Source: Bacteroidales bacterium (GTDB lineage Bacteria > Bacteroidota > Bacteroidia > Bacteroidales > UBA932). Taken from it: DNA of 49,826 nt. A program made the position numbers and the translations under genes. A model generated the notes under the pieces. The model had not been told where the DNA came from. It searched no databases and worked only from the letters and a program-made list of their open reading frames with translations. Of this stretch, positions 39,750 to 49,007 are shown in pieces. The DNA lies in assembly GCA_017848635.1 (NCBI GenBank), contig JAFIHK010000048.1, forward strand, positions 1 through 49,826. Reading direction: 5' to 3'. Position 1 is the stretch's first letter. The number at the start of each line of letters is the position of its first letter.

Positions 39750-40025
39750 ATGGCAGAGTATTTAAACGCAGACAAGAAGCAAGAGATTTTCGGACAATAC
39801 GGAAAGTCTAATGCAGATACCGGTTCTCCAGAGAGCCAGGTAGCTCTATTTTCCTACCGTATCGCTCACCTTACAAATCACCTGAAAAACAACAAAAAGG
39901 ACTACAACACTCAGAGGTCTTTGTTAAAGATGGTAGGTAAGAGACGTCGTTTACTTGATTATTTGAAGTCAACCGACATCGAGAGGTACAGGAATATCGT
40001 GAAGGCCCTGAACCTTCGTAAATAG
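39750..40025 (+). CDS. rpsO: 30S ribosomal protein S15
   Basis: S15 binds the central domain of 16S rRNA and nucleates the platform. The 91-residue protein has the family hallmarks [40 protein letters not shown] and [20 protein letters not shown]. It precedes pnp, the classic rpsO-pnp order, with a strong terminator in between. Confidence 0.97.
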   Translation: MAEYLNADKKQEIFGQYGKSNADTGSPESQVALFSYRIAHLTNHLKNNKKDYNTQRSLLKMVGKRRRLLDYLKSTDIERYRNIVKALNLRK

Positions 40026-40031
40026 AGGCAG

Positions 40032-40060
40032 AAGGGTGTCGGAGGGCACCCTTTTTTTTT
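40032..40060 (+). terminator. Intrinsic terminator after rpsO
   Basis: AAGGGTG and CACCCTT (40032-40052) form a 7-bp stem with a 7-base loop followed by a run of nine T. It probably ends rpsO mRNA, so pnp must be reached by read-through or by a separate promoter in the 40061-40164 gap. Confidence 0.85.
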
Positions 40061-40164
40061 GTACAGCCAGAGTTAAAGTAGAGCAACCCGGGGCTCTGTC
40101 TGTAGCGGAATTAATTAATTAATAATGACTCTCATAGGGAGAGCCGGGCTGTATTTAGTGTAAA
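40061..40164 (+). ncRNA. Structured 5' leader of pnp
   Basis: The leader could fold as an outer 7-bp stem (TACAGCC 40062-40068 with GGCTGTA 40147-40153) enclosing two hairpins: AGAGC/GCTCT at 40080-40097 and CTCTC/GAGAG at 40129-40143. In enterobacteria PNPase regulates itself through a structured pnp leader, so an analogous control is plausible here. No clear -7 box is visible in the gap. This is a paper fold only. Confidence 0.45.
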
Positions 40165-42381
40165 ATGAATATTATTAAAAAAGAGATTCGCCTGAACGAC
40201 GGGAGAATCATTGAGATTGAAACCGGGAAACTGGCAAAACAGGCTGACGGTTCAGTTGTGCTCAAGATGGGCAAAACTATGCTGTTGGCAGCTGTAACCT
40301 GCGCAAAGGATGCGAAGGAAGATGTAGATTTTATGCCACTTCAGGTTGAGTACAAAGAGAAGTACGCTTCTGCCGGGAGATACCCTGGTGGTTTTATGAA
40401 GAGAGAGGGGAGAGCAAACGATTCTGAAATTCTTGTTTCGAGATTGATCGACAGGGCTTTGAGACCACTGTTCCCGGATGATTTTCACGCAGAGGTGTTT
40501 GTAACAGTAAATCTTATTTCGGCAGAGAAAGAGATTATGCCAGACGCACTTGCAGGTCTTGCAGCATCTGCAGCACTTGCGGTTAGCGACATTCCGTTTA
40601 ACGGACCTATTTCTGAAGTAAGAGTGGCTAGAATAGATGGTAAACTCGTTATTAATCCATCATTCGAGCAACTTAAAGGTGCCGATATCGATATAATGGT
40701 TGGAGCAACCATCGATAATATTATGATGGTAGAGGGTGAGATGAAAGAGGTGAGTGAAGCAGATATGCTTGAAGCCATCAAATTTGCTCACGAAGAGATT
40801 AAAAATCACTGCCGCGTGCTTCTTGAACTACAGGAGGCAGCCGGAAAAACGACCAAGAGAGAGTATTGCCACGAGACACAGGATGAAGAGCTTCGTGCTG
40901 CAATTCGTGAATACTGTTACGATAAGTGCTATGCAGTGGCAAAAGCCGGTACTGCAAAACACGAAAGATCGGATGCTTTTGAAAAAATCAAAGCCGATTT
41001 CTATGAGACTCTTTCAGAAGAGGATAGAGCTGCTAAAAAAATAATGATAGAGAGATACTATCACGCTGTTGAGAAAGAGGCGATGAGAAATATGATTCTC
41101 GACGAGGGGGTAAGGCTCGACGGTCGTTCAACTACACAAATAAGACCTATCTGGTGTGAAGTTGACTATCTGCCGGCTACTCACGGATCGGCAATCTTTA
41201 CAAGAGGAGAGACTCAGTCGCTTACTACTGTTACGCTTGGTACCAAGCTTGACATGAAAGAGATAGACGAAGTACTTGTTGCTGGTCAAGAGCAGTTTGT
41301 GCTACACTACAACTTCCCTCCGTTCTCAACAGGAGAGGCAAAACCTCAAAGAGCTACTGGCCGTAGAGAGATCGGTCACGGAAATCTTGCACTCAGAGCA
41401 CTTAAGTATGTAGTTCCAACAGGCGAGGCAAATCCATATGCGGTGAGGGTTGTTTCGGATATACTTGAATCTAACGGTTCATCGTCAATGGCTACAGTTT
41501 GTGCAGGGACACTTGCTCTTATGGATGCGGGAATTCAAATAAAGAAACCTGTTTCTGGAATTGCAATGGGTTTGATTACCGATACAAAATCTAAGAAATT
41601 CGCAGTTCTCTCCGATATTTTGGGCGATGAGGACCATCTTGGCGATATGGACTTTAAGGTTACAGGAACAAAGGATGGTATCACTGCAACCCAAATGGAT
41701 ATTAAAGTGGACGGACTCCCTTATGAGGTTCTCGAGCAGGCTCTCGAGCAGGCTCGTCAGGGAAGACTACATATTATGGGAGAGATGATGAAGGTGATGT
41801 CGGAACCTCGCCCTGAACTCAAACCTCATGTTCCAAGAATTGTACAGATTACAATCCCTGGTGAATTTATAGGAGCTGTAATCGGAACAGGTGGAAAGGT
41901 TATTCAGGAGATCCAGAAGGTTACAGGTACAACAATTACAATTACCGAACAGGATAACACAGGTATCGTTGATATATTCGGAGAGGATAAAGATGGAATG
42001 GATTCTGCTCTTAACTGGATAAAGGGTATCACTACCGTTCCGGAAGAGGGGCAGATATATAAAGGTAAAGTGGTTTCAATTCTGGAGTTCGGTGCGTTTG
42101 TTCAGATACTCCCGGGTAAAGAGGGTTTGCTTCATATCTCGGAACTTGACTGGAAAAAGGTAGAGAAGGTAGAGGATGTAGTTAAGGTTGGAGATGAGCT
42201 GGAGGTAAAACTTCTTGAGATAGATGCCAAAACAGGCAAGATGAGACTATCAAGAAAGGCTCTTATCGAGAAACCTGAAGGTTACACGGAACCTGTTCGC
42301 AGACCAAGGCCCGAAGGCGATAAAGGTGGTCCCAGAAGAGATGGAGGCGGACACGGAAGAAAATTCCCGCCAAAAAGATAA
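40165..42381 (+). CDS. pnp: Polyribonucleotide nucleotidyltransferase
   Basis: PNPase is a phosphorolytic 3'-5' exoribonuclease of mRNA decay. The 738-residue protein has two RNase PH domains (about 1-230 and 310-545), an all-helical linker, a KH domain ([20 protein letters not shown], near 573) and an S1 domain ([20 protein letters not shown], near 640). The second PH domain keeps [18 protein letters not shown] and [21 protein letters not shown]. The Arg/Gly/Pro-rich tail ([16 protein letters not shown]) is a likely RNA-binding extension. A terminator follows. Confidence 0.97.
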   Translation: MNIIKKEIRLNDGRIIEIETGKLAKQADGSVVLKMGKTMLLAAVTCAKDAKEDVDFMPLQVEYKEKYASAGRYPGGFMKREGRANDSEILVSRLIDRALRPLFPDDFHAEVFVTVNLISAEKEIMPDALAGLAASAALAVSDIPFNGPISEVRVARIDGKLVINPSFEQLKGADIDIMVGATIDNIMMVEGEMKEVSEADMLEAIKFAHEEIKNHCRVLLELQEAAGKTTKREYCHETQDEELRAAIREYCYDKCYAVAKAGTAKHERSDAFEKIKADFYETLSEEDRAAKKIMIERYYHAVEKEAMRNMILDEGVRLDGRSTTQIRPIWCEVDYLPATHGSAIFTRGETQSLTTVTLGTKLDMKEIDEVLVAGQEQFVLHYNFPPFSTGEAKPQRATGRREIGHGNLALRALKYVVPTGEANPYAVRVVSDILESNGSSSMATVCAGTLALMDAGIQIKKPVSGIAMGLITDTKSKKFAVLSDILGDEDHLGDMDFKVTGTKDGITATQMDIKVDGLPYEVLEQALEQARQGRLHIMGEMMKVMSEPRPELKPHVPRIVQITIPGEFIGAVIGTGGKVIQEIQKVTGTTITITEQDNTGIVDIFGEDKDGMDSALNWIKGITTVPEEGQIYKGKVVSILEFGAFVQILPGKEGLLHISELDWKKVEKVEDVVKVGDELEVKLLEIDAKTGKMRLSRKALIEKPEGYTEPVRRPRPEGDKGGPRRDGGGHGRKFPPKR

Positions 42382-42420
42382 ATTAAAGGATAAGTAGTTA
42401 ATTTACTGATATTTATTTAA

Positions 42421-42459
42421 AACTGACTGTTACAAACTGGTAATAGTCAGTTTTTTTTT
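42421..42459 (+). terminator. Intrinsic terminator of pnp
   Basis: AACTGACT and AGTCAGTT pair, with an inner TAC/GTA, followed by TTTTTTTT. It lies 40 bases past the pnp stop. Confidence 0.88.
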
Positions 42460-42534
42460 ATCCTTATTTAGGTTGCTATTCAGGTTATCAGCATAAAATA
42501 TTGTTACATAGTTGTTAATAAATAATAAAGTTAA

Positions 42535-42582
42535 AATGATCTAAATGCTTTTTTTTATTGGGTTTTAGAGCATTTTATCATT
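42535..42582. promoter_or_regulatory. Imperfect inverted repeat upstream of the susC-like gene
   Basis: AATGATCTAAATGC (42535-42548) and GCATTTTATCATT (42570-42582) are near-perfect complements around about 21 bases of T-rich spacer. A candidate operator or RNA hairpin in the susC leader region. No regulator gene lies beside the pair, so no binding protein can be named. Confidence 0.4.
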
Positions 42583-42599
42583 ATTTTTTCTTAATTTTA

Positions 42600-42607
42600 T
42601 AACTCTG
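42600..42607 (+). promoter_or_regulatory. Possible -7 box for the susCD pair
   Basis: TAACTCTG differs from TAnnTTTG at one base and lies 32 bases before the ATG at 42640. Tentative. Confidence 0.35.
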
Positions 42608-42639
42608 GATACCAAATTTTAACCTAATCAAATTAATCT

Positions 42640-45600
42640 ATGAAGAAAATCCTATTATTGGTTGTGTCTATACTGTTTGTCAGTGCAGTATCGGCGCAAA
42701 TTAAGGTTACCGGACGGGTAACCTCATCGGACGATGGAGCTCCGATGCCTTATGTCAACATTCAGATTAAAGGCCAGCAAGGCTCCGGTGCCTTCACAGA
42801 CAACGATGGAAAATACATCCTCGAGAAGGTTCCGGCAAACGGCACTCTGGTATTTTCTTTCATCGGTTTTACAAGTCTCGAAGTTCCTGTAAACGGGAGA
42901 GCGGTAATAGATATAGCGCTTAAGCCCGATGCAGTCAACCTCGATGAAGTAATGGTCGTAGCATATGGTACTACTACAAAGGGTACATTTACAGGAGCGG
43001 CCAGCGTTGTCAAGAGTGACGCAATTAAAGACGTACCTGCAGTTTCATTTGAAAATGCACTAAACGGAAAAGTAGCCGGCGTACAGATATCTACTGTCTC
43101 TGGACAGGCCGGTTCGACATCAGCAATCAGGGTTCGTGGTATAGGTTCGATGAACGCATCCAATGAGCCTCTTTATGTAATTGACGGAGTACCTGTAGTA
43201 TCGGGAAATGCAGGTGGAATGAGCAGTTATCTCTACACTTCAAATAACGTGATGAGTACTCTCAACCCTACCGATATCGAATCCATTACAGTTCTTAAAG
43301 ATGCTGCTGCATCATCGCTGTACGGATCCAGAGCAGCAAACGGTGTGGTTATCATTACAACCAAAAAGGGTAAAATGGGTAAAGCTACTGTAAACTTTAA
43401 AGCTTCAGTAGGTATTACACCTGAATTTGCAACCGATAACTATGAGGCAGCATCACCTGAGCATCAAATTGAGATGTACTACGAGAACTTCTGGAATGCT
43501 AACGTTTACAGCTATGGAAAGACAGCTGCAGAGGCGAGCACTGCCGCTTTAAAACAGCTCAATAACAGGTTTAATAAACACGGATATGTATTTACAGCTC
43601 CCGATAATACAGTGAAAACACTAACTGTTACCGGTGATAGAGCAGGAAAATATTATGACTGGAACGATGTTCTGTTCAGAACAGCTGTTTATCAGACATA
43701 TGACCTCTCTGTAAGCGGAGCTGCCGATAACTCAAACTACTACAGTTCGATTTCATATACAAAAGATCAGGGTCGAAGTATTATAAACGACTTTGAACGT
43801 ATAACCGGTCGTCTTAACCTGAATCAAAAGGTGGGAAAGAATATCGAATCCCTCTCAAGTGTGAATATCTCGAAAGGGAATAAAACCGGTTTTAACGATA
43901 CAAGAAATACAGGTTCGAACTACTTCCTCCAGTCGAGAAACCTTCTTTGGCCTCTATACTGGCCAACTGACTATTTAACAGGCGCCCCTTGGACAGCAAG
44001 ATACGGCAGCTACGCATACAATCCTCTTTACTATAACAATGAGTGGGAAAACTCAAGTAAGACACTGAGAGTATCTGCAAGCGAAACCTTACAGATTAAA
44101 CTGATGGAAGGTCTTGTATTCCGTTCGATCCTCTCTTATGATAACTCACAGACAAATGATCACCTTTATTACAGTGCACTCCACTTTAACGGTTCAAACG
44201 ACAAAGGATCTGTTACCGAGATGAGCAGTAAAGATGAAAAGATTGTATCATCTACTACTTTGAATTACACCAGACAGCTTGATAAGAAAAATAACATCAG
44301 TCTCCTCGCAGGATGGGAAGCTGAGGACAGCCAATGGAATTTCCAGAGAGCAAGAGGTACAAATCTGCCTTCCAGCGGACTTCACACAGTCTCTACAGCC
44401 GGTGTACTGGATGCAAATGCTTATATCAGAAAAAATACGATGTTATCATTCCTCTCCAGAGCAGAATATAACTACGATAATAAATATTACGGATCGTTCT
44501 CTTTCCGCAGAGACGGATCTTCAAGACTGGGCCCAAGCAGACGCTGGGGCAACTTCTGGTCTGTAGCAGGTTCATGGAGAGTTGATAAAGAGAAATTCAT
44601 GGCAGATGTGGATTGGGTAAGCTCACTCAAACTAAGGGCATCATATGGTGTAAATGCCACACTCCCTTCGGATTTGTATGCATGGAGAAACCTTACATCA
44701 TATACTAACAAGTATATGTCGCTTCCTGGTAGTTCAGTATCGACATTGGCCGATGAGAACGTTACCTGGGAAACAAGTTACAACTCAAACTTTGCTATTG
44801 AGTTTGGTCTTCTCGATCAGAGAATTTCTGGTTCGGTTGAGTTCTTCAACAGAGATTCCAAGAATCTTCTACAGGATGTTCCAATCTCTCAGGTTACAGG
44901 ATTCTATTCAACTCTCACAAACGTTGGTGAGATTAACAATAAAGGTATTGAGATAGAACTTGCCGGAGATATTATCAGGAGCAAGGAGCTTACATGGAGT
45001 GCAAGTATTACAGCATCTCACGTAAAATCTACTGTTACCAAACTTTATGGCGGACAGGATATTATATGGTACGATCCTACAGGTGGTGACGCAAGAACCA
45101 AGTTTATCTACAGAGAGGGTCAATCGACTCTTGCAGTATGGGGTCTTGAGTGGGCCGGAGTAGATCCGTCGAACGGTAAAAATATGTGGTATCTTAACAA
45201 CAATAAGGCACCGGCAAACATAGTTAACGGAAGACCTGTTACATACAAGTACAGCGACGCATCTGAGGTTATCATCGGCAATATCCACCCTAAACTGTTC
45301 GGTGGTATCAATACCGATGTTACCTGGAGAGGTATAAATCTTGGTCTCAATTTCAACTACAAGTTGGGTGGTAAGACATATGACGGAGCAGGAAGAGATG
45401 TCAACGACGACGGTTACTACTGGGAGAGAATTATTTCTCAGGATGCGTATGAGAATCGCTGGACTCCTGAAAATAAAAATGCTAAATATCCTCAACGTAT
45501 GGCAACCGATATGGAAGATGTTAACCAAAAGAGTAGCAGACACCTGCACAGTGCTGACTTTATCAGACTGAAATCTTTGACACTTGCATACAATCTGCCT

Positions 45601-45777
45601 AAGAGTATTCTAAGCAAGGTAAATGCTTCAAAAGCCAGAATTTACTTTACAGGTTTGAATTTGTGGACATTATCGGTTCATAAAGTATACGATCCCGAAG
45701 TTTCAGAATATGGATCAAGGGGTTGGGAGATGCCAATCGGTAAAACCTATACATTTGGAGTTGAATTGACATTCTAA
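42640..45777 (+). CDS. SusC/RagA-family TonB-dependent outer-membrane transporter
   Basis: A 1045-residue TonB-dependent receptor. After the signal peptide (ILLLVVSILFVSAVSAQ) comes a carboxypeptidase-regulatory-like domain (GRVTSSDDGAPMPYVNIQIK, about residues 25-95), the TonB box region near DEVMVVAYGT, a plug with GSTSAIRVRGIGSMNASNE and IESITVLKDAAASSLYGSRA plus NGVVIITTKKG, and a 22-strand barrel ending GKTYTFGVELTF with the terminal Phe. SusC forms the channel and the downstream SusD-like lipoprotein its lid. No glycoside hydrolase or sensor gene lies beside the pair, so the cargo is open; RagAB-type peptide import is plausible given hutH next door. Confidence 0.97.
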   Translation: MKKILLLVVSILFVSAVSAQIKVTGRVTSSDDGAPMPYVNIQIKGQQGSGAFTDNDGKYILEKVPANGTLVFSFIGFTSLEVPVNGRAVIDIALKPDAVNLDEVMVVAYGTTTKGTFTGAASVVKSDAIKDVPAVSFENALNGKVAGVQISTVSGQAGSTSAIRVRGIGSMNASNEPLYVIDGVPVVSGNAGGMSSYLYTSNNVMSTLNPTDIESITVLKDAAASSLYGSRAANGVVIITTKKGKMGKATVNFKASVGITPEFATDNYEAASPEHQIEMYYENFWNANVYSYGKTAAEASTAALKQLNNRFNKHGYVFTAPDNTVKTLTVTGDRAGKYYDWNDVLFRTAVYQTYDLSVSGAADNSNYYSSISYTKDQGRSIINDFERITGRLNLNQKVGKNIESLSSVNISKGNKTGFNDTRNTGSNYFLQSRNLLWPLYWPTDYLTGAPWTARYGSYAYNPLYYNNEWENSSKTLRVSASETLQIKLMEGLVFRSILSYDNSQTNDHLYYSALHFNGSNDKGSVTEMSSKDEKIVSSTTLNYTRQLDKKNNISLLAGWEAEDSQWNFQRARGTNLPSSGLHTVSTAGVLDANAYIRKNTMLSFLSRAEYNYDNKYYGSFSFRRDGSSRLGPSRRWGNFWSVAGSWRVDKEKFMADVDWVSSLKLRASYGVNATLPSDLYAWRNLTSYTNKYMSLPGSSVSTLADENVTWETSYNSNFAIEFGLLDQRISGSVEFFNRDSKNLLQDVPISQVTGFYSTLTNVGEINNKGIEIELAGDIIRSKELTWSASITASHVKSTVTKLYGGQDIIWYDPTGGDARTKFIYREGQSTLAVWGLEWAGVDPSNGKNMWYLNNNKAPANIVNGRPVTYKYSDASEVIIGNIHPKLFGGINTDVTWRGINLGLNFNYKLGGKTYDGAGRDVNDDGYYWERIISQDAYENRWTPENKNAKYPQRMATDMEDVNQKSSRHLHSADFIRLKSLTLAYNLPKSILSKVNASKARIYFTGLNLWTLSVHKVYDPEVSEYGSRGWEMPIGKTYTFGVELTF

Positions 45778-45792
45778 AACAGATTACACAAT

Positions 45793-47268
45793 ATGAAAAA
45801 GATATTTTTATTAATTACTATATTTAGTGCGGCACTTTTCACATCTTGTGACGGTTTTTTGGATGTGGCTCCTACAAACCAGGGTGACGCTACTAAGGCG
45901 ATTCTAAACGCCAACGATGCTAAAGTTGCAATCTCCGGCCTAATGCGTAAGATGGGCTCTTCTGATTATTATGGAAGGAACTTCATCCTCTATGCAGATG
46001 CTAAGGGAGGAGACCTGGCAATCCGTTCACAAGGTCGTGGTAACGACGCTCTATATACCTTTAACCACTCAGCTACATCTAACGCTTATGGCGGTTTCTG
46101 GGCTCAAATATATAACTGCATTCTTCAGGCAAATAATATTATCATGAATATTGAGAAGATTGAGGCTGCCGGAAACGGTTCTGCAACTCTTTCTGACTAT
46201 AAGGGGCAGGCACTCACTCTACGTGCGCTCTTCTACTTCGATCTTGTTCGCCTGTATGGTAAACCTTACAATATGGATAAGACATCTTACGGAGTTCCGC
46301 TTGTGTTAACTACTATTACTGCGAAAGCTAAGCCTACAAGGTCAACTGTTGAGCAGGTTTATACACAAATTGTGAAGGACCTTACCGATGCTGAACCACT
46401 GCTCTCTAAAACTGTCGGCACCTCTACAAATGGGTATGTTACATATTATGCAAACAAGGCTATTCAAGCAAGAGTTTATCTTCATATGAATAATAATTCA
46501 CTAGCTCTGGCAGCTGCCGAGGCTGTAATTACAAGTACTAAATACACGTTGTATTCAAATGCCAACTGGGTTGCATCATGGTCAAAAGAGTTCGGTTCAG
46601 AAGCTATTCTTGAGCTTGGAATGTATGCCAATGAGGCAGATCTTGGAACAGGTTCATTAGGTTACTATCTGCTTCGTAAGAGCAAGGTTACAAATGCAAT
46701 GGGTTACTTTATGGGTAGCGACGCATTTGTTGCCAGAATGGGCGAAGATGCTACAGATGTCCGCAAAGGTATTATGGACTATGATGAAACATATTCTGAA
46801 ACAGGAATTTATCGTTACGGCTCTTGCTTAAAGTATACAGGTTCCGATCTTAAAGGAGATAAGGGAAGTACATCTGCGGTTAATGTCAAGATGATAAGAC
46901 TCTCTGAAATGTATCTTATCGCAGCAGAAGCTGCTCTTCCTACCGATGCTCTCAAGGCATCCAACTATCTGAACGAGATCAGAAAGAGATCTCCAGGTCT
47001 CGCTCTCTCAACATCGTCTACAGTTACGCTCGATATGATTCTTAACGAAAAGAGCAAAGAGCTCTTTGCCGAAGGACAACGTTACTGGGATATGATAAGA
47101 TTGAACAAAACCATCCAGTTCAACGATAACTTCATAACTCCTACTGTTATAATCACATCAAGACCAACATCTATAGACAGAACATATTACAAAGCTATTC
47201 TGCCTATACCTAAGTCGGAATTGGACGCTAACCCTGCAATTGCCACACAGCAAAATCCGCAGTACTAG
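45793..47268 (+). CDS. SusD/RagB-family surface lipoprotein
   Basis: A 491-residue lipoprotein with lipobox LFTSC (Cys19) followed by the DGFLDVAPTNQGD start typical of SusD proteins. TPR-like helices (KGQALTLRALFYFDLVRLYG, TYYANKAIQARVYLHMNN) and the C-terminal DLILNEKSKELFAEGQRYWD-type segment (here LDMILNEKSKELFAEGQRYW) are typical, with the last region (KTIQFNDNF, PIPKSELDANPAI) as in the family. It caps the SusC channel and binds cargo at the cell surface. It is 15 bases after susC, and a strong terminator follows. Confidence 0.95.
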   Translation: MKKIFLLITIFSAALFTSCDGFLDVAPTNQGDATKAILNANDAKVAISGLMRKMGSSDYYGRNFILYADAKGGDLAIRSQGRGNDALYTFNHSATSNAYGGFWAQIYNCILQANNIIMNIEKIEAAGNGSATLSDYKGQALTLRALFYFDLVRLYGKPYNMDKTSYGVPLVLTTITAKAKPTRSTVEQVYTQIVKDLTDAEPLLSKTVGTSTNGYVTYYANKAIQARVYLHMNNNSLALAAAEAVITSTKYTLYSNANWVASWSKEFGSEAILELGMYANEADLGTGSLGYYLLRKSKVTNAMGYFMGSDAFVARMGEDATDVRKGIMDYDETYSETGIYRYGSCLKYTGSDLKGDKGSTSAVNVKMIRLSEMYLIAAEAALPTDALKASNYLNEIRKRSPGLALSTSSTVTLDMILNEKSKELFAEGQRYWDMIRLNKTIQFNDNFITPTVIITSRPTSIDRTYYKAILPIPKSELDANPAIATQQNPQY

Positions 47269-47284
47269 AGATATTAACACGATT

Positions 47285-47322
47285 AATTGTGGCACAAAAA
47301 TGTTTGTGCCACAATTTTTTTT
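47285..47322 (+). terminator. Intrinsic terminator of the susCD operon
   Basis: AATTGTGGCACAAA and TTTGTGCCACAATT form a perfect 14-bp stem with a 4-base loop and a following T-run. A further TTGTGCCACAA copy lies just after it at 47321-47331. Confidence 0.95.
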
Positions 47323-47358
47323 GTGCCACAAATGTTGTGCGTTTTGGGTGGATTTGTT

Positions 47359-47366
47359 TATATTTG
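47359..47366 (+). promoter_or_regulatory. Promoter of hutH
   Basis: TATATTTG matches the TAnnTTTG box, with TTG at 47335-47337 about 21 bases upstream. The leader to the ATG at 47405 is about 32 bases. The third TTGTGCCACAA repeat lies directly upstream of the -33. Confidence 0.65.
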
Positions 47367-47404
47367 TAATAAAGTAATAGGTTTTTGTTAAAAAACATAA
47401 GCAA

Positions 47405-48874
47405 ATGAGGATTTCGGATTTAGAATTGTTTATTGAAGAGGGTGCTCAGATTGTATTAAGCATCAGAGACAAAGAGAGAATTAAAAAGTGCAGGGAGTAT
47501 CTTGACAACAAAATGAGGGAACAGAAGGAGCCGGTTTACGGAATAAACACAGGCTTCGGTTCGCTTTGCAATATAAGAATCGATAACGAAAGGCTTTCTC
47601 AGCTACAAAAGAACCTCGTGATGTCTCACGCTTGCGGAACCGGCAATGAGGTACCTCAGGAGATTGTCAGAGTTATGATGCTGTTAAAAATAATTTCACT
47701 CTCATACGGGTATTCGGGTGTCAGAGTGGAGAGTGTCCAGAGGCTGGCAGATATGTACAACAGCAATATCACGCCGGTTGTCTATACTCAGGGCTCATTA
47801 GGAGCATCGGGAGATCTCTCACCACTGGCACATATGTCGCTTCCACTTATTGGAATGGGAGAGGTGTGGTATAACGGAGAGAAGCGAGATGCAGGGGAGC
47901 TGTTCCGGAAGCTGGGCTGGGAGCCCCTTACACTGGCTTCCAAAGAGGGACTTGCACTGCTAAACGGGACTCAGTTTATGCTTGCATACAGTATTCTGAA
48001 TCTGCAGAAGGCGAAAAAACTATCTGCACTTGCCGATATAATTGGAGCACTCTCTCTGGATGCATTTAACGGACGAAAGGAGCCATTTACGCCCGGCGTG
48101 CATGCTATAAGGCCACATAAGGGGCAGATTGAGACTGCAGCAAATATCCTAAAGATTCTTGAGGGTAGTGAACTTTTGAACAGAAGTAAGGCAGATGTCC
48201 AGGACCCTTACTCATTCCGCTGTATTCCTCAGATTCACGGGGCAACAAAAGACACGCTCAGGCATATTGAGGAGGTATTTGAGGCCGAACTTAACAGTGC
48301 AACGGATAACCCAACCGTTTTACCGGATGAGGATATCATAGTATCTGCCGGTAATTTTCACGGCCAGCCTCTTGCTCTCAATAACGATTTTATGGCAATA
48401 GCAATGGCAGAACTTGGTTCGGTTTCGGAGCGCAGGACATATCAGTTGATTTCGGGAAAGAGAGGTTTACCTTCGTTTCTGGTGGCGCATCCGGGTCTCA
48501 ATTCAGGGTTTATGATACCTCAATACACTGCCGCATCTATTGTCAGCAAGAATAAGCAGCTATGTACTCCATCCAGCATTGATACTATCGACTCATCGCA
48601 GGGTCAGGAGGATCATGTAAGTATGGGGGCAAATGCGGCGGTAAAATGCAGGGAGGTTCTCGATAATGTTGAGCAGATTCTTGCTATAGAGCTTTTTAAC
48701 GCAGCTCAGGCACTTGAATTCAGGAGACCGTTTAAAAGCTCGCCGGCCATTGAGAAATTCGTGGAAAAATATCGCAAATTTGTACCATATATTGCAGAGG
48801 ATGAGATTATGTTCCACCATATTCATAAGTCGCGAGATTTTCTCCGCCTGCCTGGAATTGAGAACTTGGGATAG
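47405..48874 (+). CDS. hutH: Histidine ammonia-lyase
   Basis: HutH deaminates L-histidine to urocanate, the first step of histidine breakdown to glutamate. The 489-residue protein has PVYGINTGFGSLCNIRI, the MIO-forming Ala134-Ser135-Gly136 in GSLGASGDLSPLAHMSLPL, the active-site LLNGTQFMLAY and VQDPYSFRCIPQIHGATKD, and DNPTVLPDEDIIVSAGNFHG. The length is slightly under that of Pseudomonas HutH (about 510). It is followed 133 bases later by hutI, so it belongs to a hut cluster whose remainder is cut off by the contig end. Confidence 0.95.
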   Translation: MRISDLELFIEEGAQIVLSIRDKERIKKCREYLDNKMREQKEPVYGINTGFGSLCNIRIDNERLSQLQKNLVMSHACGTGNEVPQEIVRVMMLLKIISLSYGYSGVRVESVQRLADMYNSNITPVVYTQGSLGASGDLSPLAHMSLPLIGMGEVWYNGEKRDAGELFRKLGWEPLTLASKEGLALLNGTQFMLAYSILNLQKAKKLSALADIIGALSLDAFNGRKEPFTPGVHAIRPHKGQIETAANILKILEGSELLNRSKADVQDPYSFRCIPQIHGATKDTLRHIEEVFEAELNSATDNPTVLPDEDIIVSAGNFHGQPLALNNDFMAIAMAELGSVSERRTYQLISGKRGLPSFLVAHPGLNSGFMIPQYTAASIVSKNKQLCTPSSIDTIDSSQGQEDHVSMGANAAVKCREVLDNVEQILAIELFNAAQALEFRRPFKSSPAIEKFVEKYRKFVPYIAEDEIMFHHIHKSRDFLRLPGIENLG

Positions 48875-48963
48875 AGAACTTGAAATAGAAACCCCGAGAT
48901 GTAGTTCAGTACTAAGTATCGCAAATAGGTATGGTAAGAGTTGTAGAGAGAGGCGCAAGATTT

Positions 48964-48999
48964 GATTAAAATTGATTTGAGAGTGATTAAATGTGATTT
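48964..48999. promoter_or_regulatory. Two 15-base direct repeats with 21-base period before hutI
   Basis: GATTAAAATTGATTT (48964-48978) and GATTAAATGTGATTT (48985-48999) agree at 13 of 15 positions and are spaced 21 bases, two helical turns. The pair ends 8 bases before the hutI start at 49008. It could be a regulator site; no regulator can be named. The rest of the 133-base gap holds no promoter box I can recognise. Confidence 0.4.
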
Positions 49000-49007
49000 A
49001 GAAAGCG

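Noticed and set aside
44908-45549. A 213-residue open frame on the minus strand inside susC.
   Set aside because: It is antisense to conserved SusC barrel codons, has no signal or domain, and its composition (many Cys, Ile, Val) is that of a mirror frame.
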